From Saccharibacillus kuerlensis DSM 22868 (GTDB taxonomy: Bacteria > Bacillota > Bacilli > Paenibacillales > Paenibacillaceae): DNA of 64,000 bases. This document shows, one piece after another, positions 40,547 to 49,666 of the stretch (its first letter is position 1; every line of letters starts with the position of its first letter). The notes below the pieces were generated by a model, which was given only the letters and a program-made list of their open reading frames with translations, searched no databases and was not told the DNA's origin. The position numbers were made by a program, and so were the translations under genes. Where the stretch lies: NCBI RefSeq assembly GCF_000378145.1, contig NZ_KB899285.1:62001-126000 (forward strand), written 5' to 3'.

Positions 40547-41377
40547 TTAGAAGTTGAAGTTGTCCGGATCCGGACCGGTACGCTCGTTCTTGTTCAGTGC
40601 TTCCAGGCTCGAAATTTCTTCCGGCGTCAGCACAAAATCGAAGATATCGGCGTTCTCTACAATACGGCTTTCCTTAACGGAACGGGTTAGGACGATAACG
40701 CCCTTGTCGAGTACCCAGCGGAGCAGAATCTGCGCCGGGGATTTGCCGTGTTTCTCGCTGAGACCTTTGACCACTTCGTTGTCGAACAGTCGGCCTTGGG
40801 CAAGCGGCGACCAGGCTTCAACCTGAATCCCTTTTTGCGCGCAGTAGTTCAACAGCTCGTTCTGGGTCAGCAGCGGGTGGAATTCCACCTGATTGACCGC
40901 CGGTACGACTTCTGCATCCGCGAGCAGATCATCGAGATGATGCGGTTGGAAGTTGCTGACGCCGATCGAACGAATGCGTCCGTCTTTGTACAATTTCTCC
41001 ATCGCACGCCATGTGTCTTTATATTTTCCTTTGACCGGCCAATGGATCAGATAGAGGTCGAGCACGTCAAGACCCAGCTTCTCCATAGTGGCGTCGAATG
41101 CGGCCAACGTTTCTTCGTAACCTTGATCGCCGTTCCAGACTTTGGATGTGATGAACAGGTCTTCGCGGTTCACGCCCGATTCGCGGATCGCTTCGCCTAC
41201 GCTTGTCTCGTTCTTGTAAGCGGCCGCAGTATCGATACCGATATATCCGGCTTTAATTGCTGCTTTTACGGAATCCTTCGCTTCCTCACCGTCTTTGACC
41301 TGCCAGACCCCCAGGCCAAACCAAGGCATTTCAACGCCGTTATTCAGTTTTACTTTTGCGGTTAAACTTGTCGTCAT
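40547..41377 (-). CDS. aldo/keto reductase (YvgN/YtbE-like)
   Basis: NADPH-dependent reductase of aldehydes such as methylglyoxal, cytosolic. The 276 residues form an (alpha/beta)8 barrel with the full catalytic tetrad D49, Y54, K79 and H112 and the C-terminal cofactor motif L-T-R-S-V-K-E-S-R-I. It is closest in style to B. subtilis YvgN and YtbE. The start at 41377 follows CAAGGAGGAG; the open frame upstream has no ribosome site and is rejected. A strong terminator follows. Confidence 0.93.
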   Translation of the reverse strand: MTTSLTAKVKLNNGVEMPWFGLGVWQVKDGEEAKDSVKAAIKAGYIGIDTAAAYKNETSVGEAIRESGVNREDLFITSKVWNGDQGYEETLAAFDATMEKLGLDVLDLYLIHWPVKGKYKDTWRAMEKLYKDGRIRSIGVSNFQPHHLDDLLADAEVVPAVNQVEFHPLLTQNELLNYCAQKGIQVEAWSPLAQGRLFDNEVVKGLSEKHGKSPAQILLRWVLDKGVIVLTRSVKESRIVENADIFDFVLTPEEISSLEALNKNERTGPDPDNFNF

Positions 41378-41580
41378 TCCAAACTCCTCCTTGTCGTCAA
41401 CAAATTGAGCGTATGCCGCGCTGGGCGGCACCGCCCTACAGTTACTTATTATAACAAACTTGCTTCTTACAACAAAGCAGTCATTGAGTGTACGCTTCGG
41501 CTGAGACCGGGCGCTGTGCTCATCCATGTATAAGATACCCGCCAGACCCGGCGCTAATCCGATTTCGGAAAAAGAGCGCA

Positions 41581-41617
41581 AAAAACCGAACGTTTCCGCA
41601 GAAGCGGGATCGTTCGG
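41581..41617 (-). terminator. minus-strand terminator of the MFS gene
   Basis: CCGAACG..CCGC against GCGG..CGTTCGG with a short loop, ending in six T on the minus strand. Confidence 0.75.
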
Positions 41618-41652
41618 CAGTAGTGAGGGGTACAGCGAAAGTATGGCAGGAT

Positions 41653-43008
41653 TTAGGCTTGGATTTCTTCGACAGGCTTTGTATAAGGAACCCGAACCAG
41701 CACAATCAAACCGATCACAGCCATAGCGACGAGCGACAGCAGCGCCGCACGGCTGGCGAGTGTGCCATATCCGGCCAGCGCCCAGGTGACGGAGCCGTAC
41801 ACAAGCGGTCCGAGTACGGAGGACAGTTTGCCTGAGAAGGCGAACAAGCCGAAGAACTGGCCTCTTTTTTCCGGTGGGGACAGCTCGACGATCATCGTGC
41901 GCGACGTTACCCAGAGTGAGCCCATTGCGATTCCGTAGAGACAGGCAGCGACCCAGAAGACGGTGTCTGCAAAAGCGAAGGCCGCCAGAACCAATGCGAC
42001 GATCAGCACGACGGATACAAGGCCGGAGGCCATTTTTGCGCCGATGCGGCGGGTGATCAAGCCGAACGCATAAGAGCCGATAATTGCCCAGATTGTCGCT
42101 ACCAGATAGAGCAGAATGAACTGTCCGGCGCTGAACCCCATTACGGCCGTAGCGTAGATACTCATCATGGCAATTGCCGTGGCCACGGCATCATTAAAGA
42201 AGAAGTAAGCGATCATGAATGTAAATACGGCACGGTGCTTTTTCGCTTCTTTGAATGTCTCGTAGATGTCCCGGTATCCGCTGAAAAAGCTTTTCCGTTC
42301 GCCGACAGCGGCGGGAGCCGGTACGGCCGGCTTTTCTTTGTACAGCAGAATGATCGGCAGCGAGAAGATTAGGAACAGTACGGCGGTCAGAATAAAGGCA
42401 AGCGGATAATCGCTGCTGCCCACGATACCGTAGACGACAAGTCCCATCAGTGTGCCGATATAGCCGACCGCGATGCCGAAGCCTGACACAATCGGAACCT
42501 GCGGACCGGTGGCGATATCCGGAAGCATATTGTCGTAGAACAGTTGGCTGGAATTGTAGAAGAACTTGGCCGCGGTGAAGAAAATGAGTACCACGACGAT
42601 AGACAGCGGCAGTCCGAACAGTGTGGAAGAGTTGTTTGTATAGGCAGTAAAGCCCATAAGGAAGGTGAAGACGATTGCGGCGAGCGCAAACGGAACGAGA
42701 AAAGCTTTTTTACGCCCGGTCCGGTCCATCCATACGCCCAGCAGCGGAGTGAAAATAACAAGCAGAAATCCCGCAGCGGCATTGGCATAGCTGATGAAGG
42801 TGCTGGCGATCTGATCCATACGGGCATCTCCGCCCAACACCTGCTGCAGATAAAGCGGGAAAAAGATGGTGACGATGTTGGAAGAAAAGATCGTGTTGGC
42901 GAAATCGAACAGCGCCCAGGAGAGTACAGGAAGCGACAACAACAGCCCCGTGCCAGCACGATTTTTGCGGGCGCGGCGGGGTGGTTTGGAAGCGGCAAGC
43001 TGAGACAT
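41653..43008 (-). CDS. MFS transporter, UMF1/Atg22-like family
   Basis: A 451-residue major facilitator protein with 12 helices. The W-A-L-F-D-F-A-N-T-I-F-S-S-N motif in helix 1 is the hallmark of the Atg22/UMF1 group, and G-V-W-M-D-R-T-G-R-K-K marks the loop between helices 2 and 3. Fungal Atg22 exports amino acids from the vacuole; bacterial substrates are not established. The N-terminal 22 residues are basic and cytoplasmic. The start at 43008 follows AAAAGGGGA. The gene stands alone with a terminator. Confidence 0.88.
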   Translation of the reverse strand: MSQLAASKPPRRARKNRAGTGLLLSLPVLSWALFDFANTIFSSNIVTIFFPLYLQQVLGGDARMDQIASTFISYANAAAGFLLVIFTPLLGVWMDRTGRKKAFLVPFALAAIVFTFLMGFTAYTNNSSTLFGLPLSIVVVLIFFTAAKFFYNSSQLFYDNMLPDIATGPQVPIVSGFGIAVGYIGTLMGLVVYGIVGSSDYPLAFILTAVLFLIFSLPIILLYKEKPAVPAPAAVGERKSFFSGYRDIYETFKEAKKHRAVFTFMIAYFFFNDAVATAIAMMSIYATAVMGFSAGQFILLYLVATIWAIIGSYAFGLITRRIGAKMASGLVSVVLIVALVLAAFAFADTVFWVAACLYGIAMGSLWVTSRTMIVELSPPEKRGQFFGLFAFSGKLSSVLGPLVYGSVTWALAGYGTLASRAALLSLVAMAVIGLIVLVRVPYTKPVEEIQA

Positions 43009-43213
43009 GGCAATCCCCTTTTCATGAAATAGGTGGTCAGCGTGGAAGCCGAACCTTCGGTATGTTTCCTTAACCGAATCATATCATTAACGAACGCATA
43101 GTGAGGGGGAAAGCAGGCAAGATTTACGGCAGGCAAACAATTTTGATCTTGGGTTTACGCGAAGAGGATGGGAGGAGAAATGAACGGGAGCGGACTTTGA
43201 GTTTCTGGTATAT

Positions 43214-43248
43214 AAAAAAGCCCGGCGCGGGATGCGCCAGGCTTTTTT
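43214..43248. terminator. symmetrical terminator after the giant SLH protein gene
   Basis: AAAAAAGCC..GGCGC against GCGCC..GGCTTTTTT with a GGGAT loop. It works in both directions and ends the 43265 gene on the minus strand. Confidence 0.85.
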
Positions 43249-43264
43249 GTCTATCAGATTTGCA

Positions 43265-46200
43265 TTACGGCTGAACGTTCTCTCCGCCTTCGGGACGGAT
43301 GGTAAAGTTGTGATCTCTTGAAGCTTCTTCGATTTCTTTATAAGCCCAGTGAGAAGCAGGGACGTCCGGCCAATTCGGAGTAGAAGTGCCGTACAGAGGA
43401 CCGCGATCAAATAGGCGATTGACAATTTTGACCGCTTCGCTGCGTGTTAAACGACCATTCGGACGATAGCTTCCATCCGTATATCCGTTCAAGATGCCGG
43501 CAGTATGAGCTGCTGCAATCTCCTTGGCTGCCCAGTGACCGACCGTATCCTTAAAGCCTGCATTTGCATCAGCAGATGCCAGCTTTTTGTAACGGAAGGC
43601 GATAGCTGCCATTTCGCCGCGGCTGATCGGAGCATTCGGGCGGAACAAACCGCCTTCGTCACCGACCATCAATCCCAAGTTTCGTACAAAAGCAATCTCG
43701 CTCGATGCCCAGTGCGAAGACTTGACGTCCGGGTAACCGGACGGAAGCCGAGCTGCCGAGTAGCCGAGATTTCTGGCCAGAATTGCAGCCATTTCGGACC
43801 GCGTAATTGTACGGTTCGGTTTGAATGTGTTGTCTGTGAATCCTTTGATATAAGCTTTGTGGAACCGTACACTTCCGGATTCGCCGTTGTTCAAGTCACC
43901 GGCTTCGCTGCCGTCGGCAGGACCAAGCAGGCTGTCTAGGTCGGCTCCGTTCATGTTGAGGATTGTGAAAGTACTGAATTTGTTAACATCGAATTCGAGA
44001 CCTTTCAGACCTGGCTTATAATCGACAACTTTGGCGCGAATAAGTTCTTTATCCCCGTCACTGTGTTCGATAAAGATTGCCAAATCGGACAAGAATGCTT
44101 CTCTTTCGGCAGGGTTGCTCGGCAGAGTAACGCCGGTAAGCGGCAGGACCAAGGTAACTGCACGGCTCTGCATATTTGTTTCGATGGTCATCGGCCGCGC
44201 GACGACTGTAATTTGATCGTTTTGAGCCACTTGACGAACAATCCTTTCCACTCTTGCCCGATTTTCCACTGCAAGGCGTTCCGATTCTTCTTTGATTGGA
44301 ACGAGGTGGAAATAAAGATCGTCATCGAATCCGTCCATGGAGGCTTGCGGTACAATGATTTTTACGTTTTCTGTAAAGATCTCCATATTTACATCTGCAG
44401 TACCGAGCGCTTTAACTGCCGCTTTTGCTACGTTTAATCGCTGATCGGTTACTTCGTCCTTTTCGTCCGGTATAACGACACGAGCGACTTTACCACCGGA
44501 TTCGGCGAGCTTTTTCAATGCTTCGGTACTATAGGCTTCGTTGAGCGTTATTACATCTCGAACGCTGCCGGCTTCTCTCGTCCGCTCGATCGGAATCTGA
44601 GTCAGCAGCGGTCCTTGATTCAACTCGCCGGTTTCTACCCGAATGGTTACATTCTCTTTAACCGGAGCTGGGCTAGGTGCGGGAGTCGGAACCGGGCTAG
44701 GTACCGGAGCAGGAAGCGGTTCAGGACTCGGAACCGGAACTGGGTTAGGTGCCGGTATCGGATCAGGTGTTGAAGCCGGAGCTTCCGCACGATTGACGAC
44801 AAGCGTATAGATTTTTATTGTTCCGTTTTCCGCTAGTACAATAATATTGAATTGGCTGATGCCTCTAGGCAGGCGCTCAAGCGATGCACCATCTTGGCCT
44901 ACAATCTGGTAAGTCGATGTTGCAGGATCGGAAAGTTCAATCTTCAGATCGAGCGCTTCAACTTCATGATCGACATCGAGTGTATAGTGTGTGTACTCCG
45001 GCGTAAATACAGGCTGCAGGCTGCCTGAGCTTGGTACAAGTCGGATCAAGTTGGCATCTTTGGCCGAATAATGACGAATGATATTAAGCGTGTAAAGCTG
45101 TACCGTTTTTCCGTCTTGTGCCTGTACGCGGATGACGAAGAGATTATCGCCTTCCGTCAAAGTAACTTCTTCGGCACCGTCGACGGAGAAGCTATTTATC
45201 GTCGTACTTGCAAGCATATCATTTACGGAAGCTTTGATGGATGCGCTGCTTACGCTGTAAGGAACTTCCGCCGTATAACGATGTTCTTTGGCAGGGAAGT
45301 CCGGTGTAAGCGGCTCGACTCCTCTTACGGATGTCACAGAAAGGTCGGCAAGAGTCGCATCTTTCGGAAGAACTTCACGATGAACGATTGTTGTGTATTT
45401 CTTGGTGGTTACACCGTCCGGCGCTGTGACAGTGATAATAAACAGATTGTCGCCTTCTGTCAGTTCGGCGTCTTTGCCAGACAACGGCTGTCCGTTTTGA
45501 GTAACAGTATACGTCGCTCCTACGGCATTGACTGTCGGATCAATAGTCAGATTATGGGTACCGCTGGCTACGTTAACGACAAATTCTTCCGTTCCCGGAG
45601 AAAAGACGGGAGGGACGCCCAAAATATCTGGGCCAAGAACAAGATCTTTAAGCGTTGCATCGGTGTTAGAATTCTTGATTAAGTTGATTGTATAACGCTG
45701 CATGCTTCCATCCTGAGCGATCACATCAACTTCGATGATATTCAATCCGATTTTCGGAGTCAGAACATAAGGGTCGTCTGACGGGCTGCCGTTCAGATAG
45801 ACGCTGATTCCTGCATTTTCATCCTCTGCAGCTGCGCTCAGCGTAACGGTATTGACCGTGTTTTCAACCGAAGCTTTGTAGCCGAATACGTCAGGAGCAA
45901 AATCCGGAACCGGGATAACGGGCTGACCTTGGTCATCGCTCATCGACAGAATGCCCAGGTTGGCGTTGCCGGAGGCTGCTCGAATAACAGTAACCGTATA
46001 AGTCTTACTTGTCTGTCCATCTTGAGCTTTCGTAACAAATACAATCCGATTTTCTCCGACTGCAAGATCGATCGGAGCCCCTTTGGCTGCCGCACCATTG
46101 ATCGTGTAAGTGGTGTTCGGATCGACTGTCACTGCGGAAGCGGACAGGGATGTTACGTTGTTGGCCATATACTCGACGTAAGTCGAGGTTGACGGATCGA

Positions 46201-49200
46201 AGCCGCCGCTCAGCGGCTTGCCGTTCAAGAAAATATTGGCCAGGTCAGCGTTGGAAGAAGCTTTGCGTATAAGGGTTACCGTATACGTTTTGGAAGTTCT
46301 TCCATCTTGAGCTTTCACGGTAATGTCGACCGTATTAATCCCTGTTTGAAGCTGCACGGCGTAATGACCGCCGCTTTCTACCGACAGGCCGTTCAGAGAC
46401 ACTTGGGCGCTGCTGTCATCGGTTACCGGAGAAAGGTCGACCTGAGTCGTTTCATGTTCTACGGTTACCGCATATTGAACCAGGTTGCGGTCGAATCCAG
46501 GGGCTAAGACCCCTTCGGATACATCCAACGCACGAAGGTCTGCATTGGAGGATGCTTCCCTTACAATAGTGACGATTGTCGTTTTTTCATACGATCTGCT
46601 CTCGGAAGTAACCTTCACCACAACCGTGTTCAGACCTACACGCAGCGACTTGTCATAGGCGGAACCGCTTTTATGCGGAGTTCCGTCTACTGTAAGACTC
46701 GCCGACTTGTCGGAGAGAGTCGGCGTTACGCCGATATGCGTCACGTTATTCGGTACATGGACGCTGTAAGCCGTGTTTGTATTTGTAAATGCCGGAGCCA
46801 ACGTTCCGGGAGCGACTTCCAAACCTGCAAGATCCGCTACATCGGAAGGTGCTTTAACAATGGACAGTTTGTACGTTCTTGAAGTAATGCCGTCCTGGGC
46901 GATCACTTCAATGTTAAAATAGTTGCTGCCGCTGACAAGATTCTTCGCCGTAAATGGCGTTCCGCTTGCGTGTCCGATACCGTTAATCCGGAGAGAGGCT
47001 CCTTCAACCGCAGTCGGTGTAAAGACTGCTTCTGCCGAACGGTACGGTACGCTCAGGGTGTAATCGCCTTTATTGCTGTCAAATGCTGGCGACATTCCGC
47101 CCGGTTGAGTGGACAAACTGATCAGTCTCGCATCCGCGGAAAGCTTGCGAATAACGGTGACCGTGTAGTTTTTCACGGTTCTGCCGTCTTCGGCCGTGAC
47201 CTGAACCTGAATACTGTTCCGGCCCGGTTTGAGTTCGACGGTTCCAGAAGCTTTGGCCTCACTCGATGAACCGATCGGACTGCCGTTGAGCTGTACGCTG
47301 GAGAACGGAGCGGCTTTCTCAACGTCTACTCTGAGCCGTTCGACCCCGGACGCAACCTCTGCCGTATAATTAGGCGTATTGTTGGCGTAAGCGGGATTTA
47401 GTGCTACCGGCCGTGTTTCGTCAAATAGGCTCAGTCCGTTTACAGCTGCCAGATCGGCATCGTTTCCAGGATAACGGATAATATCGAGTCCATATTCTTT
47501 GAACCCGGATCCGCCTTTATCGGCAACCCGAATCTTAACCAATTTGTACGTCCCGACTGCCAAGCCGCTCACCGTGAACTTCGGATAAGTTCCCGATACG
47601 GTCACTCCGCTGCCTTTTTCGGCATATGCAGTGACTGTGGATGTGCTCAAATCAGCTGCGGTCACGTTAATGTCGATATCGTTGTTCGGAAGACCCTTCG
47701 TTTTATTGGGAACGTGCACTTTGTTGTAAGTGATCGCTCGGCTGAAGGAAGGCTCCATGACACCAACGGAAGGCTTGATTGAAATCAGTTCGTACTGCCC
47801 CGCAATTACGCTGAACTGAAAACTGCTGTAACTGACGCTGTTCACAAGCCCTAGGCCGTCATCCAGCTTGACGGTAATTTGTGCTGTGCCGGCCTGATCA
47901 AAGGCAGGAGTCAATAGAAGCTGTCTTTCAACTCCCTCTCCGCTGATTGCGATGTTTTCGTCGGGAATCAGTTGTTGATTTGAGGAAGTCACCGTAACGT
48001 TAACGGGATCTCCGTCAACTTCATTAATCTTGAATCCTTTAGTTACAGGATTGTTGACTGTCGTCTTCACCCCGTAATTGAAGCCTTCGCTCGACTGCCA
48101 TTTGCCGGCGATGATGCTGCCGTTTTTTCCTGCAAGCGAATAATCTCTGGCAATGTCTCCATCATCCGGGTTGTCGAAACGGTACAGAGCAGCAAGCCCT
48201 TTTTCGCTGCCGCTGAGACGAATGCCCATTTCATTGGCAATTTCGCTCTGGGTCTTGGCTTTGCTCCAGAAACGGACATCTTTTATGCCGCCTGTATAGT
48301 TAGCGTCCTGAGTCCAGGCGCTCTCGCCGATATAGTTGATCGGTCTTGGTCCGCCGCCGTTTTGGCCGCTGGCATAGATCATCTGGCTAAGATCGGCCGA
48401 ACCGGAAGCTTTCAGAATTCCGTTCCAGTAGATATAAGCCATTTTCTGAGCGTGGTTATATACCATGGAAACATGAACCCATTTGTTTGTTGGAAGTACT
48501 TCCGTGGTAGACACCTTGTACTCTTTCGTCCGGACACCTTTTTGAGGAAGGACCGTCAAGCTTGTTTGCCCGGTGTTGCCTTCGAAGCCGAAAAATACGT
48601 TGAAGTTGTCGGGACCGTATGCAGTTTCGAAAAAGCGTCCCCAAGTCGGTCGGCTTGTTGCATATACCCAGCTTTCAAAGGTGAACGAGTTTGTATACAG
48701 CCCTAGATCGGGAAGAGCAGCATAGCTTTTTCCGTCCAGGTCGTAATAAAAGGACCCGCCGAGCTCTGTTACATATGGATGATCATTGACGGGTGTTACT
48801 GTGATTTGCACAGTCTTCACTTCGCTGCCGAAATGGTCTGGTACTGCGGAATAATTGGCATTTTGATCAATCCAGTTCTGGTTCATTCCGTCCGGGTCTG
48901 CAAGCCAGTCCCGGTATTGAATCTGCGCCGTTCCGTTCCAATTCGCTTTGGGAACGAATCGAATAGGAACGTTGCCGCCGAGTACGAAAATCGTGTTCGG
49001 ATTTTCCAGAGCGTACCAGACCATACCGTTGAAGTACTGCCACTGGCCGTTGGTATTGTCCATTTCGGTAACGCCGATTCCTTGAGAATAAATAGTCGAA
49101 GTCGGTTGTCCCGGAGAATCGAATTGATCTTCCGTAATCGGATCCATATATACATTTGCTGTTACGCTTTGGATTGAGGTGTCAGAAGTTTCTTCTTGTG

Positions 49201-49351
49201 AAATGTTTTCTTGTGAAGCTTCGATCGCTGCAGGAGCAGCTTCTGTGGATTCTTCTGCATAAACGCTGTTTAAGGGGAAATTCGAAGTGCCCAGCAGCAG
49301 GGAGAAGACCAAAAAGCAAATCAGTATTCTGGATATTTTGTTTTTATGCAC
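43265..49351 (-). CDS. giant SLH-anchored surface protein with LamG and cadherin-like repeats
   Basis: A 2028-residue exported surface protein. The signal peptide is at residues 1-32 (V-Y-A-E). A LamG/concanavalin-like domain spans roughly 200-420. About nine cadherin-like beta-sandwich repeats follow between about 640 and 1550, each about 95 residues and ending in a variant of K-T-Y-T-V-T-V-I-R then S-x-x-A-x-L. A Pro-rich linker of about 45 residues, a roughly 240-residue beta domain, and three C-terminal SLH modules (ITRSEM, ISRGEM, LTRSEA) bind pyruvylated wall polymer. The GTG start at 49351 follows TGGAG. Its role is probably adhesion or glycan binding. Confidence 0.9.
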   Translation of the reverse strand: MHKNKISRILICFLVFSLLLGTSNFPLNSVYAEESTEAAPAAIEASQENISQEETSDTSIQSVTANVYMDPITEDQFDSPGQPTSTIYSQGIGVTEMDNTNGQWQYFNGMVWYALENPNTIFVLGGNVPIRFVPKANWNGTAQIQYRDWLADPDGMNQNWIDQNANYSAVPDHFGSEVKTVQITVTPVNDHPYVTELGGSFYYDLDGKSYAALPDLGLYTNSFTFESWVYATSRPTWGRFFETAYGPDNFNVFFGFEGNTGQTSLTVLPQKGVRTKEYKVSTTEVLPTNKWVHVSMVYNHAQKMAYIYWNGILKASGSADLSQMIYASGQNGGGPRPINYIGESAWTQDANYTGGIKDVRFWSKAKTQSEIANEMGIRLSGSEKGLAALYRFDNPDDGDIARDYSLAGKNGSIIAGKWQSSEGFNYGVKTTVNNPVTKGFKINEVDGDPVNVTVTSSNQQLIPDENIAISGEGVERQLLLTPAFDQAGTAQITVKLDDGLGLVNSVSYSSFQFSVIAGQYELISIKPSVGVMEPSFSRAITYNKVHVPNKTKGLPNNDIDINVTAADLSTSTVTAYAEKGSGVTVSGTYPKFTVSGLAVGTYKLVKIRVADKGGSGFKEYGLDIIRYPGNDADLAAVNGLSLFDETRPVALNPAYANNTPNYTAEVASGVERLRVDVEKAAPFSSVQLNGSPIGSSSEAKASGTVELKPGRNSIQVQVTAEDGRTVKNYTVTVIRKLSADARLISLSTQPGGMSPAFDSNKGDYTLSVPYRSAEAVFTPTAVEGASLRINGIGHASGTPFTAKNLVSGSNYFNIEVIAQDGITSRTYKLSIVKAPSDVADLAGLEVAPGTLAPAFTNTNTAYSVHVPNNVTHIGVTPTLSDKSASLTVDGTPHKSGSAYDKSLRVGLNTVVVKVTSESRSYEKTTIVTIVREASSNADLRALDVSEGVLAPGFDRNLVQYAVTVEHETTQVDLSPVTDDSSAQVSLNGLSVESGGHYAVQLQTGINTVDITVKAQDGRTSKTYTVTLIRKASSNADLANIFLNGKPLSGGFDPSTSTYVEYMANNVTSLSASAVTVDPNTTYTINGAAAKGAPIDLAVGENRIVFVTKAQDGQTSKTYTVTVIRAASGNANLGILSMSDDQGQPVIPVPDFAPDVFGYKASVENTVNTVTLSAAAEDENAGISVYLNGSPSDDPYVLTPKIGLNIIEVDVIAQDGSMQRYTINLIKNSNTDATLKDLVLGPDILGVPPVFSPGTEEFVVNVASGTHNLTIDPTVNAVGATYTVTQNGQPLSGKDAELTEGDNLFIITVTAPDGVTTKKYTTIVHREVLPKDATLADLSVTSVRGVEPLTPDFPAKEHRYTAEVPYSVSSASIKASVNDMLASTTINSFSVDGAEEVTLTEGDNLFVIRVQAQDGKTVQLYTLNIIRHYSAKDANLIRLVPSSGSLQPVFTPEYTHYTLDVDHEVEALDLKIELSDPATSTYQIVGQDGASLERLPRGISQFNIIVLAENGTIKIYTLVVNRAEAPASTPDPIPAPNPVPVPSPEPLPAPVPSPVPTPAPSPAPVKENVTIRVETGELNQGPLLTQIPIERTREAGSVRDVITLNEAYSTEALKKLAESGGKVARVVIPDEKDEVTDQRLNVAKAAVKALGTADVNMEIFTENVKIIVPQASMDGFDDDLYFHLVPIKEESERLAVENRARVERIVRQVAQNDQITVVARPMTIETNMQSRAVTLVLPLTGVTLPSNPAEREAFLSDLAIFIEHSDGDKELIRAKVVDYKPGLKGLEFDVNKFSTFTILNMNGADLDSLLGPADGSEAGDLNNGESGSVRFHKAYIKGFTDNTFKPNRTITRSEMAAILARNLGYSAARLPSGYPDVKSSHWASSEIAFVRNLGLMVGDEGGLFRPNAPISRGEMAAIAFRYKKLASADANAGFKDTVGHWAAKEIAAAHTAGILNGYTDGSYRPNGRLTRSEAVKIVNRLFDRGPLYGTSTPNWPDVPASHWAYKEIEEASRDHNFTIRPEGGENVQP

Positions 49352-49666
49352 GCTTTCATCTCCATTTTCTACGATGTCAAATGCTTGTTGCCCGGATACC
49401 GATGTGAGCGCCTTTACCGGATTCGAATATCCCTATATCGCTCTCTTATACAAACCTCCCTTTTAGGTAACTGCACGAAAAATATGATCCACGTCGTAAT
49501 TATCGGTAGAGAAGAGATTTTAATTTACGCTTTTTTTGCAAATAATACCTCTTTTTTTCTTTTGAGATTCTCTGGGTTTTCTTTTGATAATTTTCAAACG
49601 GATTCGACAAATTCCTTCAAGAATAATAGGATACATAAAGAGTATAAATATAAGGAGAGGGTACAA
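49352..49666. promoter_or_regulatory. divergent intergenic region between the giant SLH gene and the hydrolase gene
   Basis: An AT-rich region of 315 bases that must hold both promoters. I see no perfect hexamer pair and no strong palindrome. Confidence 0.4.
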
